From assembly GCF_004403465.1 (NCBI RefSeq), contig NZ_SOGQ01000055.1, positions 52,746 to 116,745 of the forward strand: a stretch of 64,000 nucleotides of DNA. Reading direction: 5' to 3'. The notes beneath the pieces are model-generated. The model saw nothing but the letters and a program-made list of their open reading frames with translations. It did not search any database and was not told the origin of the DNA. Below, piece after piece: positions 46,977 to 55,601 of the stretch (the stretch's first letter is position 1; each line of letters opens with the position of its first letter). A program made the position numbers and the translations under genes. The stretch comes from Cryobacterium sinapicolor. Its GTDB lineage: Bacteria > Actinomycetota > Actinomycetes > Actinomycetales > Microbacteriaceae.

Positions 46977-47816
46977 ATGCTGAGAATTGCCGTGCCCAAC
47001 AAGGGCTCGTTGTCCGAAACCGCCGCGCAGATGCTGTTCGAGGCCGGATACACCGGCCGCCGCGACCCGCGCGACCTCGTCGTCGCCGACCCCCGCAACG
47101 ACGTGGAGTTCTTCTACCTTCGTCCCCGCGACATCGCCACCTACGTGGGCTCCGGAGCCCTTGACGTGGGCATCACCGGCCGTGACCTGCTGCTCGACTC
47201 CGGCTCCACCGCCCAGGAGATCGCCAGCCTCGACTTCGGCGACTCCACCTTCCGCTTCGCCGGCCCGCACGGCCGGTTCACCGACCTGGCCGACCTGTCG
47301 GGCCTCCGCGTCGCCACCAGCTACCCCGGTCTGGTCGAGGCTTTCCTGGCCGAGAACGACGTGAGCGTGACCCTGGTCACCCTCGACGGCGCGGTCGAGT
47401 CCGCCGTGCAGCTGGGCGTGGCGGATGCCGTCGCCGACGTCGTCTCCACCGGCTCCACCCTGCGCAAGGCCGGCCTCGAGATCTTCGGCCCGGTCATCCT
47501 GCAGTCGACGGCCGTGCTGATCAGCTCCGAGAATGACAAGCCCGGCATCGCGACCCTGCTGCGCCGGCTGCAGGGGGTGCTCGTGGCCCGCCAGTACGTG
47601 CTGATGGACTACGACATCCCGCAGGTGCTCCTCGACGACGCGTGCCTGCTGGCGCCCGGCATCGAGTCGCCCACCGTGTCGTCCCTGCACGACCCGGAAT
47701 GGGTCGCCGTGCGCGTGATGATCCCGCGCCTGAACACCAACCACGTCATGGACGCCCTCTACGAGCTCGGTGCCCGCGCCATCCTGATCAGCTCCATCCA
47801 CAACGCGCGGCTGTAA
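46977..47816 (+). CDS. hisG: ATP phosphoribosyltransferase (long form)
   Basis: First committed step of histidine synthesis, joining PRPP and ATP. The 279-residue protein is of the long HisG type, with a C-terminal ACT-like domain for histidine feedback ([27 protein letters not shown]). The catalytic part shows [29 protein letters not shown], and [28 protein letters not shown] with the PRPP loop. It is 97 bases after hisE. Confidence 0.96.
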   Translation: MLRIAVPNKGSLSETAAQMLFEAGYTGRRDPRDLVVADPRNDVEFFYLRPRDIATYVGSGALDVGITGRDLLLDSGSTAQEIASLDFGDSTFRFAGPHGRFTDLADLSGLRVATSYPGLVEAFLAENDVSVTLVTLDGAVESAVQLGVADAVADVVSTGSTLRKAGLEIFGPVILQSTAVLISSENDKPGIATLLRRLQGVLVARQYVLMDYDIPQVLLDDACLLAPGIESPTVSSLHDPEWVAVRVMIPRLNTNHVMDALYELGARAILISSIHNARL

Positions 47817-47859
47817 CCGGCGAAATGCAGATGCGGCGACACACAATGGAGGCACAATC

Positions 47860-48621
47860 GTGAGTCTTTCGGTGCGGGTCATTCCCTGCCTCGACGTGGC
47901 CGACGGCCGCGTGGTCAAGGGCGTGAACTTTCAGAACCTGCGCGACGCGGGCGACCCGGTCGAGCTCGCCCGCCGGTACTACGAGCAGGGCGCGGACGAA
48001 CTCACCTTCCTCGACGTGAACGCCACCGTCGACAACCGCGCCACCACCTACGACGTCGTCCGCGCCACCGCGGAGCAGGTCTTCATCCCGCTCACGGTGG
48101 GCGGCGGCATCCGCACGGTCGAGGACGTGTCCCGGCTGCAGGCCAGCGGTGCGGACAAGGTCGGGGTCAACAGTGCCGCCATCACCCGGCCGGCCCTGAT
48201 CGGCGAGATCGCCGACCGGTTCGGCTCCCAGGTGCTCGTGCTCTCGCTCGACGTCAAGCGCAGCGGCCGCACCGAGTCCGGCTTCGTCGTCACCACCCAC
48301 GGCGGCCGCACCGAAACCGACCTCGACGCGCTCGCCTGGGCGCGGACGGCGATCAAGCTGGGAGTCGGCGAGCTCCTTGTCAACTCCATCGACGCCGACG
48401 GCACGAAGGCCGGCTTCGACGTGGAGCTCATCACGCTGATGCGCGCCCTGAGCACCGTTCCGGTGATCGCGTCCGGCGGCGCCGGCCGGGTCGAGGACTT
48501 CCCCCCGGCCATCGCGGCGGGGGCGGACGCCGTGCTCGCGGCATCCGTGTTCCATAGCGGTCAGCTGACCGTCGGCGACGTCAAGGCGGAGCTCCGGCAC
48601 GCCGGAATGCCCGTGCGCTGA
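47860..48621 (+). CDS. hisF: Imidazole glycerol phosphate synthase cyclase subunit
   Basis: TIM-barrel cyclase forming imidazole glycerol phosphate and AICAR with ammonia from HisH. The 253-residue protein has [19 protein letters not shown] with the first catalytic Asp, [26 protein letters not shown], and [13 protein letters not shown] with the second. It starts with GTG after GGAGG. hisH, hisA and hisB are not in the window. Confidence 0.96.
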   Translation: MSLSVRVIPCLDVADGRVVKGVNFQNLRDAGDPVELARRYYEQGADELTFLDVNATVDNRATTYDVVRATAEQVFIPLTVGGGIRTVEDVSRLQASGADKVGVNSAAITRPALIGEIADRFGSQVLVLSLDVKRSGRTESGFVVTTHGGRTETDLDALAWARTAIKLGVGELLVNSIDADGTKAGFDVELITLMRALSTVPVIASGGAGRVEDFPPAIAAGADAVLAASVFHSGQLTVGDVKAELRHAGMPVR

Positions 48622-48658
48622 TGACGACCTGCCTCACCCGACCTGAAACGGCTCCCCG

Positions 48659-49078
48659 ATGACCGACGTGCCCTCCAGCAGCGACGATGCCCTCTCCCGG
48701 GCCGGGTTCAACTCCGACGGACTGCTGCCGGCAGTGATCCAGCAGTGGGACACCGGCGAGGTGCTGATGCTCGGCTGGATGAACCGGGAGGCCCTGCGCC
48801 GCACCCTGAGCGAGGGGCGCGTGACGTTCTGGTCGCGCAGTCGCCAGGAATACTGGCGCAAAGGCGACACCTCCGGTCACGGGCAGTACGTGAAGTCCGC
48901 CGCGTTCGACTGCGACGCGGACACCCTCCTGGTCCAGGCCGACCAGGTCGGCGCGGCCTGCCACACCGGGTCACGTACCTGCTTCGACGGGCGCGGCGTC
49001 GAGGTCGTGACCGGCACCCGCCCCGCGGACCCTGCCGTGGCACCCGAGACGGCCTCCACCGACGAGCTCAAGGACTGA
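48659..49078 (+). CDS. hisI: Phosphoribosyl-AMP cyclohydrolase
   Basis: Third step of histidine synthesis, opening the adenine ring of PR-AMP. The 139-residue protein has [23 protein letters not shown] and [14 protein letters not shown]. The metal site [10 protein letters not shown] and the ligand cysteines in [10 protein letters not shown] are intact. The C-terminal tail is acidic and unconserved. The trpE ATG lies 2 bases after its stop, so the his and trp genes run together. Confidence 0.95.
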   Translation: MTDVPSSSDDALSRAGFNSDGLLPAVIQQWDTGEVLMLGWMNREALRRTLSEGRVTFWSRSRQEYWRKGDTSGHGQYVKSAAFDCDADTLLVQADQVGAACHTGSRTCFDGRGVEVVTGTRPADPAVAPETASTDELKD

Positions 49079-49080
49079 CC

Positions 49081-50622
49081 ATGGCACCGAACAGCTCCAG
49101 CACAACCCCGTCGACCAGCGCCGAGCAGTTCGCTCGCCAGATCGACGACCACCGGGTGTTTCCCGTCGTGCGCGAACTGTTCGCCGACGGCGAGACCCCG
49201 GTGGGCATCTACCGCAAGCTCGCGGCCGGCCAGCCCGGCAGCTTCCTGCTCGAGTCCGCCGAGCAGGGCGGCATCTGGTCCCGGTTCTCGTTCGTGGGCG
49301 TGTCCTCTTTCGGCGTGCTCACCCAGCAGGGAGACGAGACCCGATGGCTCGACTACGGCCTCTCTGCCGAGCGCGCCCTCGGCGACGCTGCGGGCCTCGG
49401 CCCGCTGGCAGCCCTCGCGGCCCTCCACGAACGCTGGGAAACCCCGCGGATGCCCGGCCACCCGCCGCTGACCGGCGGCCTCGTCGGATTCATCGGTTGG
49501 GAAGCGATCCGCCAGATCGAGCTCCTGCCGAACCGTCCGCCGGCGGACTACGACGTGCCCGGCCAGGCCTTCAGCTTCGTGGCCGACCTCGTCGTGATCG
49601 ACCACAAGTTCGGCACCGTGCAGCTCATCTCCAACGTGCTCAACGACGGCCACGACGAGACGGATGCCCTCTGGGCGGCCGCCCAGGAACGGCTCGACGC
49701 CCTGCAGACCCGCCTGGCCGAGCCTTCCGAGGCTTGGCTGGCCGAGGTCGACCTCGGCCAGCCCTCCGCCCCGACCAACCGCACCCGGCGCGAGGACTTC
49801 CTCGCCGCGGTGGACTCGGCCAAGGAGCACATCGTCGACGGCGACGTCTTCCAGGTGGTCATCTCCCAGCGCTTCGATCAGGAGTGCACGGCCGACCCGA
49901 TCGACGTCTACCGGGTGCTGCGCAGCCTCAACCCGTCGCCGTACATGTACCTGCTCAGCCTCGAATCGCCGGAGAAGGAGGCCTACTGGATCGTGGGCTC
50001 CTCCCCGGAGGCGCTGGTGAAGGTGCAGAACGCCCGGGTGTTCACGCACCCGATCGCCGGATCGAAGCCGCGCGGCGCGACCCCGGACGCCGATGCAGAC
50101 TACGAAGCCGAGCTGGCGGGCGACCCCAAGGAACGCGCCGAGCACCTGATGCTCGTCGACCTGGCCCGCAACGACCTGCTCAAGGTCTGCGCGCCCGGCT
50201 CGGTCGAGGTGACGGAGTTCATGCGGATAGAGCGGTTCAGCCACATCATGCACCTGGTCTCCTCGGTCGAAGGGAACCTGCTGCCGGGCCGGTCCGCCAT
50301 CGATGTCTTCCGCGCCACGTTCCCGGCCGGCACCCTCTCCGGGGCCCCAAAACCACGCGCGCTGGAGATCATCGACGCGCTCGAGCCCGCACAGCGGGGC
50401 GTGTACGGGGGAGTGGTCGGCTACTTCGGGTTCGCCGGGGACGCCGACCTGGCTATCGCCATCCGCACCGCCACGATCATGAACGGCGTCGCCCGCGTGC
50501 AGGCCGGCGGCGGACTCGTCGCCGACTCCGACCCGGCGTCGGAATACCAGGAGTCGCAGAACAAGGCGGCGGCGCCCCTCCGCGCGGTCGCGGTCGCGAA
50601 CGCCATGAAGCGGGTGCGCTAG
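49081..50622 (+). CDS. trpE: Anthranilate synthase component I
   Basis: Converts chorismate and glutamine-derived ammonia to anthranilate. The 513-residue protein includes the N-terminal LLES segment (SFLLESAEQGGIWSRFSF) implicated in Trp feedback binding. The chorismate-binding core follows, with PIAGSKPRG, DPKERAEHLMLVDLARND, FPAGTLSGAPKPRA and the final QNKAAA. The glutaminase TrpG and trpD are not in the window. It begins 2 bases after hisI. Confidence 0.96.
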   Translation: MAPNSSSTTPSTSAEQFARQIDDHRVFPVVRELFADGETPVGIYRKLAAGQPGSFLLESAEQGGIWSRFSFVGVSSFGVLTQQGDETRWLDYGLSAERALGDAAGLGPLAALAALHERWETPRMPGHPPLTGGLVGFIGWEAIRQIELLPNRPPADYDVPGQAFSFVADLVVIDHKFGTVQLISNVLNDGHDETDALWAAAQERLDALQTRLAEPSEAWLAEVDLGQPSAPTNRTRREDFLAAVDSAKEHIVDGDVFQVVISQRFDQECTADPIDVYRVLRSLNPSPYMYLLSLESPEKEAYWIVGSSPEALVKVQNARVFTHPIAGSKPRGATPDADADYEAELAGDPKERAEHLMLVDLARNDLLKVCAPGSVEVTEFMRIERFSHIMHLVSSVEGNLLPGRSAIDVFRATFPAGTLSGAPKPRALEIIDALEPAQRGVYGGVVGYFGFAGDADLAIAIRTATIMNGVARVQAGGGLVADSDPASEYQESQNKAAAPLRAVAVANAMKRVR

Positions 50623-51261
50623 GTGGCATCCGCTCGGCGGCTCAAACTCGGGCACATCCTCGTGGTCCTGGCGGCCAGCGGGCTGGCCCTGCTGGCCTGG
50701 ACCCAGGTTTGGGTGAATGCCACCGTGGGGCAGTCCGGCTCGGCGCTGCAGATCCTCGAGGTATCCGGCTCCACGGCCGCCCCGGGCGTGACGGCCCTGG
50801 CCCTCGCCGGCCTGGCCCTCGCCGGCGCCCTGAGCATCGCCGGTCCCGTCATCCGGGTTGTCCTCGGTGTGCTCGAGGTGCTGCTCGGCTTCTCCGTGTC
50901 CCTCTCCGCCGTCCTGGCCATCACCGATCCGGCGGCGGCCAGTGCCGGAGCGGTCACCGATGCGACCGGGATCTCCGGCGCCGACTCGGTCGTCGACGCC
51001 GTCGTCTCGGCCGCGGTGACGCCGTGGCCGTTCGTCGCGTTGGTCGCCGGCGTGGTCATGGCCGGCGCCGGGATCGGGGTCCTCGTCACGGCCAGGAGCT
51101 GGCCTGGGCCGACGTCCCGCTACCAGGCCGTGCGCTTCGAGCCGGCCGAGCCCGCCGGGGCAGTGGATGCCGGCGGCCCCGGCCCGGCCGCTCCGACCTC
51201 CGACGCCGTCGACGACTGGGATGGCCTGAGCCGCGGCGAAGACCCCACCGCGCCGCGCTGA
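50623..51261 (+). CDS. Trp biosynthesis-associated membrane protein
   Basis: 212 residues with four hydrophobic segments (around residues 12-27, 57-75, 80-100 and 135-155). A soluble, Pro/Ala/Asp-rich C-terminal tail follows. It matches by position and layout the actinobacterial family found directly after trpE. WTQVWVNATV just after the first helix is typical. The GTG start directly follows the trpE stop. Function is unknown. Confidence 0.88.
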   Translation: MASARRLKLGHILVVLAASGLALLAWTQVWVNATVGQSGSALQILEVSGSTAAPGVTALALAGLALAGALSIAGPVIRVVLGVLEVLLGFSVSLSAVLAITDPAAASAGAVTDATGISGADSVVDAVVSAAVTPWPFVALVAGVVMAGAGIGVLVTARSWPGPTSRYQAVRFEPAEPAGAVDAGGPGPAAPTSDAVDDWDGLSRGEDPTAPR

Positions 51262-51323
51262 ACCCCTACCTGATTCCCGGTTTCACCTGGTGCGTGGGGG
51301 AGGCCGGGGAACCCTGGGGCCGC

Positions 51324-51329
51324 TAGACT
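51324..51329 (+). promoter_or_regulatory. Candidate internal -10 box in the trp cluster
   Basis: TAGACT in the 100-base gap before the HGxxPAAW-like gene fits TANNNT and could start an internal transcript near 51336 for that gene and trpCBA. Confidence 0.35.
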
Positions 51330-51361
51330 TGATCTGCCCGTCAACGCATAAAAGGAGAACC

Positions 51362-51592
51362 ATGAGCTTCGAATCGGTAGACCCAGGAGAAGGCCACTCC
51401 ATCGCGGCCTGGACCGCCGTCACCATCATGCTCCTCGCCGTCGCGATCGGCACCGTCGCCTTCTTCCTCGTGATCCCGTGGCTCGTGTGGGCGTCCGTCG
51501 GACTGCTCGTGGTCGGCCTGCTGGTCGGTTGGGTCCTCGCCAAGATCGGCTACGGCGTGGCCGACACCCAGTCCACCCACCAGGGCAACTAG
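51362..51592 (+). CDS. HGxxPAAW-motif small membrane protein (variant motif)
   Basis: 76 residues with two membrane helices (about 15-35 and 38-58). It belongs by position and layout to the small proteins found between trpE and trpC in actinobacteria. The signature near residue 10 reads EGHSIAAWTAV instead of the usual HGxxPAAW, so the His and Pro are changed. AAAGGAG precedes the ATG by 5 bases. trpC starts 4 bases after the stop. Function is unknown. Confidence 0.87.
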   Translation: MSFESVDPGEGHSIAAWTAVTIMLLAVAIGTVAFFLVIPWLVWASVGLLVVGLLVGWVLAKIGYGVADTQSTHQGN

Positions 51593-51596
51593 TCGA

Positions 51597-52367
51597 GTGC
51601 TGTCTGACCTTCTAGCCGGGGCCGTCGCCGACGCCGAACAGCGCCGGGCGGTCCGTCCGTTCTCGATCGTGGAGGCAGCGGCCCTGTCGCAGACGCCCGC
51701 GATCGACGCCCTGTCGCTGCTCGCTCCCGCAGAGCGCGTCAAGATCATCGCGGAGGTCAAGCGCGCCAGCCCGTCCCGGGGCACTCTGGCGGAGATATCC
51801 GACCCGGCTGCCCTTGCCGTCTCCTACGAGTTCGGCGGGGCCAGCGCGATCAGCGTGCTCACCGAGGGCCGCAAGTTCCTCGGCTCCCTGGCCGATCTCG
51901 AGCAGGTGCGGTCCGCCGTCCGCATCCCCGTGCTGCGCAAGGACTTCATCGGCCTGCCGTACCAGGTCTTCGAGGCGCGGGCGGCAGGCGCCGACATGGT
52001 CCTGCTCATCGTCGCCGCACTCGATCAGGCCACTCTGGTCTCCCTGCACGACCTCGTGCGCCAGCTCGGCATGACCGCGCTGGTGGAGACTCACAGCGCC
52101 GACGAGGTCGATCGCGCCGTGTCCATCGGCGCCAGCCTCGTCGGGGTGAACGCCCGCGACCTGTCCACGTTCGAACTCGACCAGGACCTGTTCGGCCGGC
52201 TCGCCGACGGGATCCCCTCCGGCGTCGTCCGCGTCGCCGAATCGGCCGTCAAGACCGCCGTCGACGTCGCTCACTACCGCGCCGCCGGCGCCGACATCGT
52301 GCTCGTCGGCGAGGCCCTCGTCACGAACGATCCCATCCGCACCCTCTCCGAATTCCTGGCGGTATAA
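51597..52367 (+). CDS. trpC: Indole-3-glycerol phosphate synthase
   Basis: Closes the indole ring in tryptophan synthesis. The 256-residue TIM barrel contains KIIAEVKRASPSRGTL with the catalytic Glu/Lys, LRKDFIGLPYQVFEARAAGADMVLLI, GVNARDLSTFELD and VAESAVK. It starts with GTG and no clear ribosome binding site, so it probably depends on coupling to the gene upstream. It abuts trpB. Confidence 0.96.
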   Translation: MLSDLLAGAVADAEQRRAVRPFSIVEAAALSQTPAIDALSLLAPAERVKIIAEVKRASPSRGTLAEISDPAALAVSYEFGGASAISVLTEGRKFLGSLADLEQVRSAVRIPVLRKDFIGLPYQVFEARAAGADMVLLIVAALDQATLVSLHDLVRQLGMTALVETHSADEVDRAVSIGASLVGVNARDLSTFELDQDLFGRLADGIPSGVVRVAESAVKTAVDVAHYRAAGADIVLVGEALVTNDPIRTLSEFLAV

Positions 52368-53585
52368 ATGTCAACGTCCCTCAGAACAGAAGCAGGTCCG
52401 TACTTCGGCGACTTCGGCGGGAGGTTCGTGCCGGAATCACTCGTGGCAGCTCTCGACGAGCTGACGGACGAGTACGCGATCGCGCGGCAGGACCCGGCCT
52501 TCGCGGCCGAACTGATGGAACTGCACCGCAGCTACACCGGTCGCCCCTCGATCATCACCGAGGTGCCCCGGTTCGCCGCGCACGCCGGCGGCGCCCGCAT
52601 CATCCTGAAGCGGGAAGACCTCAACCACACCGGTTCGCACAAGATCAACAATGTGCTCGGCCAAGCGCTGCTCACCAAGCGCATCGGCAAGTCCCGCGTC
52701 ATCGCCGAGACCGGCGCCGGGCAGCACGGCGTGGCGGCCGCGACGGCCGCCGCCCTGTTCGGGCTCGACTGCGTCGTCTACATGGGCGAGGTCGACACGG
52801 AACGCCAGGCCCTGAACGTGGCTCGGATGCGCCTGCTCGGCGCCGAGGTCGTCCCGGTCAAGACCGGGTCCCGCACCCTGAAGGACGCCATCAACGACGC
52901 CATGCGTGACTGGGTCACCAACGTCGGGACCACCAATTACATGTTCGGAACCGTCGCCGGGCCGCATCCATTCCCCGCAATGGTGCGTGACTTCCAGAAG
53001 ATCATCGGTGAGGAGGCCCGCCAGCAGGTGCTGGACCTCACCGGCCGCCTCCCCGACGCGGTCACCGCCTGCGTCGGTGGCGGGTCGAACGCAATGGGCA
53101 TCTTCCACGCGTTCCTCGACGACCCGGAGGTGGCCCTGGTCGGCTACGAGGCCGGCGGCGACGGCGCGGAGACCCTGCGTCACGCGGCGACGATCACCAA
53201 GGGGCGCCCCGGCATCCTGCACGGCGCCCGCAGCTTCCTGCTGCAGGACGAAGACGGGCAGACCGTGGAGTCGCACTCGATCTCCGCGGGCCTGGACTAC
53301 CCCGGGGTTGGCCCGGAGCACGCCTGGCTCGCCAGCATCGGCCGGGCCACCTACCTCCCGGTCACCGACGACGAGGCGATGAGCGCCCTCCGGCTGCTCA
53401 GTCGCACCGAGGGCATCATCCCCGCCATCGAGTCGGCGCACGCCCTCGCCGGCACCCTCGATCTCGGCAAGCAGCTCGGGCCGGACGCCACCATCCTGGT
53501 GAACCTCAGTGGGCGCGGCGACAAGGACATGGAAACCGCGGGTCGGTACTTCGACCTGCTCGACAAAGGCGCGGCACAGGTATGA
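52368..53585 (+). CDS. trpB: Tryptophan synthase beta chain
   Basis: PLP enzyme joining indole and serine. The 405-residue protein has [14 protein letters not shown] at the N-terminus, [14 protein letters not shown] with the PLP Lys 92, [12 protein letters not shown], and the phosphate loop [10 protein letters not shown]. The stop overlaps trpA (ATGA), as expected for the alpha2beta2 complex. Confidence 0.98.
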   Translation: MSTSLRTEAGPYFGDFGGRFVPESLVAALDELTDEYAIARQDPAFAAELMELHRSYTGRPSIITEVPRFAAHAGGARIILKREDLNHTGSHKINNVLGQALLTKRIGKSRVIAETGAGQHGVAAATAAALFGLDCVVYMGEVDTERQALNVARMRLLGAEVVPVKTGSRTLKDAINDAMRDWVTNVGTTNYMFGTVAGPHPFPAMVRDFQKIIGEEARQQVLDLTGRLPDAVTACVGGGSNAMGIFHAFLDDPEVALVGYEAGGDGAETLRHAATITKGRPGILHGARSFLLQDEDGQTVESHSISAGLDYPGVGPEHAWLASIGRATYLPVTDDEAMSALRLLSRTEGIIPAIESAHALAGTLDLGKQLGPDATILVNLSGRGDKDMETAGRYFDLLDKGAAQV

Positions 53586-54433
53586 GCACGGAAACAGGCA
53601 CGCACCCCACGAGCGGAATGACGAGCACGGTCGAGGCGACCATCATTCGCCGCCGCTCCGAGGGAGGCGGCGCTCTGATCGGCTACCTGCCCGTCGGGTT
53701 CCCGACCCTGACCGAGAGCATCGACGCGGCCGTCGCGCTCGCGCACAGCGGCGTCGACATCATCGAGCTGGGCCTGCCGTATACCGACCCGGTGATGGAC
53801 GGGCCCGTCATCCAGGCGGCGACCCAGCAAGCCTTGGCCAACGGCTTCCGGCTGCGCCACGGTTTCGAGGCCGTCGCGGCGATCACCGCGCAGGTGAACG
53901 TCCCCGTGCTGGTCATGACCTACTGGAACCCGATTCTGCAGTACGGCGCGGACCGATTCGCCGACGACCTGGTCGCTGCGGGCGGCGCCGGGCTGATCAC
54001 GCCCGACCTCATCCCCGATGACGCCGCCGCCTGGATGGGCGCCAGCACGCGCACGGGGCTCGATCGCGTCTTCCTCGCCGCGCCGTCGTCGTCCGACGAC
54101 CGCCTGCGCCAGGCAGTGGATGCCAGCCGCGGATTCGTCTACGCGGTCTCCACCATGGGGATCACGGGTGCCCGCGGCGACGTGGACTCCGCCGCGCGGG
54201 TGCTCGTCGACCGCCTCCGCTCCGTGGGCTCCACGAGCGCGTGCGTCGGACTCGGCATCTCCACACCGGAGCAGGTGCGGGAGATCCTCGCCTACGCCGA
54301 CGGCGCCATCGTCGGTTCCGCCCTGGTCAAGGCCTTGGCCGACGGGGGAGTGCCCACCCTCGCCGCTCTTGCCCGTGACCTCGCAGCGGGCGCCCGGGAT
54401 CTCCGCCCCGCCAGCTCGGCCCCCACTCGCTAA
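53582..54433 (+). CDS. trpA: Tryptophan synthase alpha chain
   Basis: Cleaves indole-3-glycerol phosphate, channelling indole to TrpB. The 283-residue TIM barrel carries [30 protein letters not shown] with catalytic Glu and Asp, and [14 protein letters not shown]. The start overlaps trpB by 4 bases. About 10 residues at the N-terminus are unconserved; an internal ATG at 53620 is an alternative. Hairpins follow at 54441-54471. Confidence 0.96.
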   Translation: MSTETGTHPTSGMTSTVEATIIRRRSEGGGALIGYLPVGFPTLTESIDAAVALAHSGVDIIELGLPYTDPVMDGPVIQAATQQALANGFRLRHGFEAVAAITAQVNVPVLVMTYWNPILQYGADRFADDLVAAGGAGLITPDLIPDDAAAWMGASTRTGLDRVFLAAPSSSDDRLRQAVDASRGFVYAVSTMGITGARGDVDSAARVLVDRLRSVGSTSACVGLGISTPEQVREILAYADGAIVGSALVKALADGGVPTLAALARDLAAGARDLRPASSAPTR

Positions 54434-54440
54434 GGTAAGT

Positions 54441-54471
54441 TGACCGAGGCGGTCTCGGTCACTCCGGAGTG
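54441..54471. terminator. Two overlapping hairpins between trpA and lgt
   Basis: TGACCGAG (54441-54448) pairs with CTCGGTCA (54454-54461) around a 5-base loop. The 12-bp palindrome CACTCCGGAGTG (54460-54471) overlaps its end by two bases, so the structures compete slightly. No U-tract follows. A weak terminator, an attenuator or a processing site is possible. Confidence 0.5.
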
Positions 54472-54500
54472 CCCGCGCCACGATGAAAGGTAGTTCCCAG

Positions 54501-55478
54501 GTGTCTTTTCTTCTGAGCATCCCGAGCCCGAACCCCGAATGGAGCTCGTTCACCCTCGGCCCGTTCACCATCCACGCCTATGCCCTGTGCATCCTGGCCG
54601 GGATCATCGCCGCCACCGTCATGACGAGCCGTCGGCTGACCTCGCGCGGCGGTGAGCCGGGCGTGGTGCTCGACATCATCCTCTGGGCCGTCCCCCTCGG
54701 CATCGTCGGCGCCCGTTTCTACCACGTGTTCACGCACCCCTCCGACTACTTTTTCGAGGGTGCCAACCCTCTGGAGGTGTTCGCGATCTGGAACGGCGGC
54801 AACGCCATCTTCGGAGCGCTTCTGGGTGGGGCCGTTGGCGCGTACATCGGCTGCCGCATGTCGGGCATCCGTTTCTGGGCCTTCGCCGACGCCCTGGCGC
54901 CGGGGATGCTGGTGGCGCAGGCCATGGGCCGCCTCGGCAACTGGTTCAACGAGGAGCTCTTCGGACTGCCGACCGATCTGCCCTGGGGCCTCGAGGTCTC
55001 TGCGGCGAACCCTGCCTTCCCGATCGGTCTTCCCCCCGAAACCCTGTTCCACCCCACCTTCCTCTACGAGATGATCTGGAACGTGGTCGGTGTCGTCCTG
55101 ATCCTCGCGATCGAACGCACGGTCTCGCTCCGCTGGGGCAAGGCCTTCGGCGTCTACCTGATCTGGTACGGCCTCGGCCGCAGCGTCTTCGAGTCGATCC
55201 GGGTCGACCCGAGCGAAATCTTCTTCGGCCTCCGCACCAATGTGTGGGCCGCCTTCGCAGCCATCCTGTTGGGGATCATCCTGATCGCCGTGCAGAGCCG
55301 GCGGCACACGGGCCTGCCCGCCAGCGTGTATGTTCCCGGCCGTGAGTGGAAGGGCCCCGACGCTGAGGTAGAATCTGAGGAGTTTGATTCGGACCCCGAG
55401 GATCACGGTGATGAGGCCGCCGGTCCCGCCGGAGCAGACGACGTTGCAGCCACAAGCACCAGCAACTCGCGCCTCTAA
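54501..55478 (+). CDS. lgt: Phosphatidylglycerol--prolipoprotein diacylglyceryl transferase
   Basis: Membrane enzyme that adds diacylglycerol to lipobox cysteines, the first step of lipoprotein maturation. The roughly 325-residue protein has about seven membrane segments, the HAYALCILAGI segment, the Lgt signature GRLGNWFNEELFG, and a final YGLGRSVFESIRVDPS. The C-terminal tail after residue 280 is acidic and disordered. GTG at 54501 follows AAAGG by 10 bases and gives the usual N-terminus; ATG at 54483 is in frame but has no ribosome binding site. Its place between trp and glt is common in actinobacteria. Confidence 0.94.
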   Translation: MSFLLSIPSPNPEWSSFTLGPFTIHAYALCILAGIIAATVMTSRRLTSRGGEPGVVLDIILWAVPLGIVGARFYHVFTHPSDYFFEGANPLEVFAIWNGGNAIFGALLGGAVGAYIGCRMSGIRFWAFADALAPGMLVAQAMGRLGNWFNEELFGLPTDLPWGLEVSAANPAFPIGLPPETLFHPTFLYEMIWNVVGVVLILAIERTVSLRWGKAFGVYLIWYGLGRSVFESIRVDPSEIFFGLRTNVWAAFAAILLGIILIAVQSRRHTGLPASVYVPGREWKGPDAEVESEEFDSDPEDHGDEAAGPAGADDVAATSTSNSRL

Positions 55479-55601
55479 GCTCAGGTTATCGTCAACCTGT
55501 TCCACGGCTTGTGACCCGGTATGACGGGCCGCCGCGCAAATGTCTACCTGAGCGGGCCAGCGTCGTCCCCACTTGCCAGTTACTTTCGTGAGGACGGTCC
55601 A

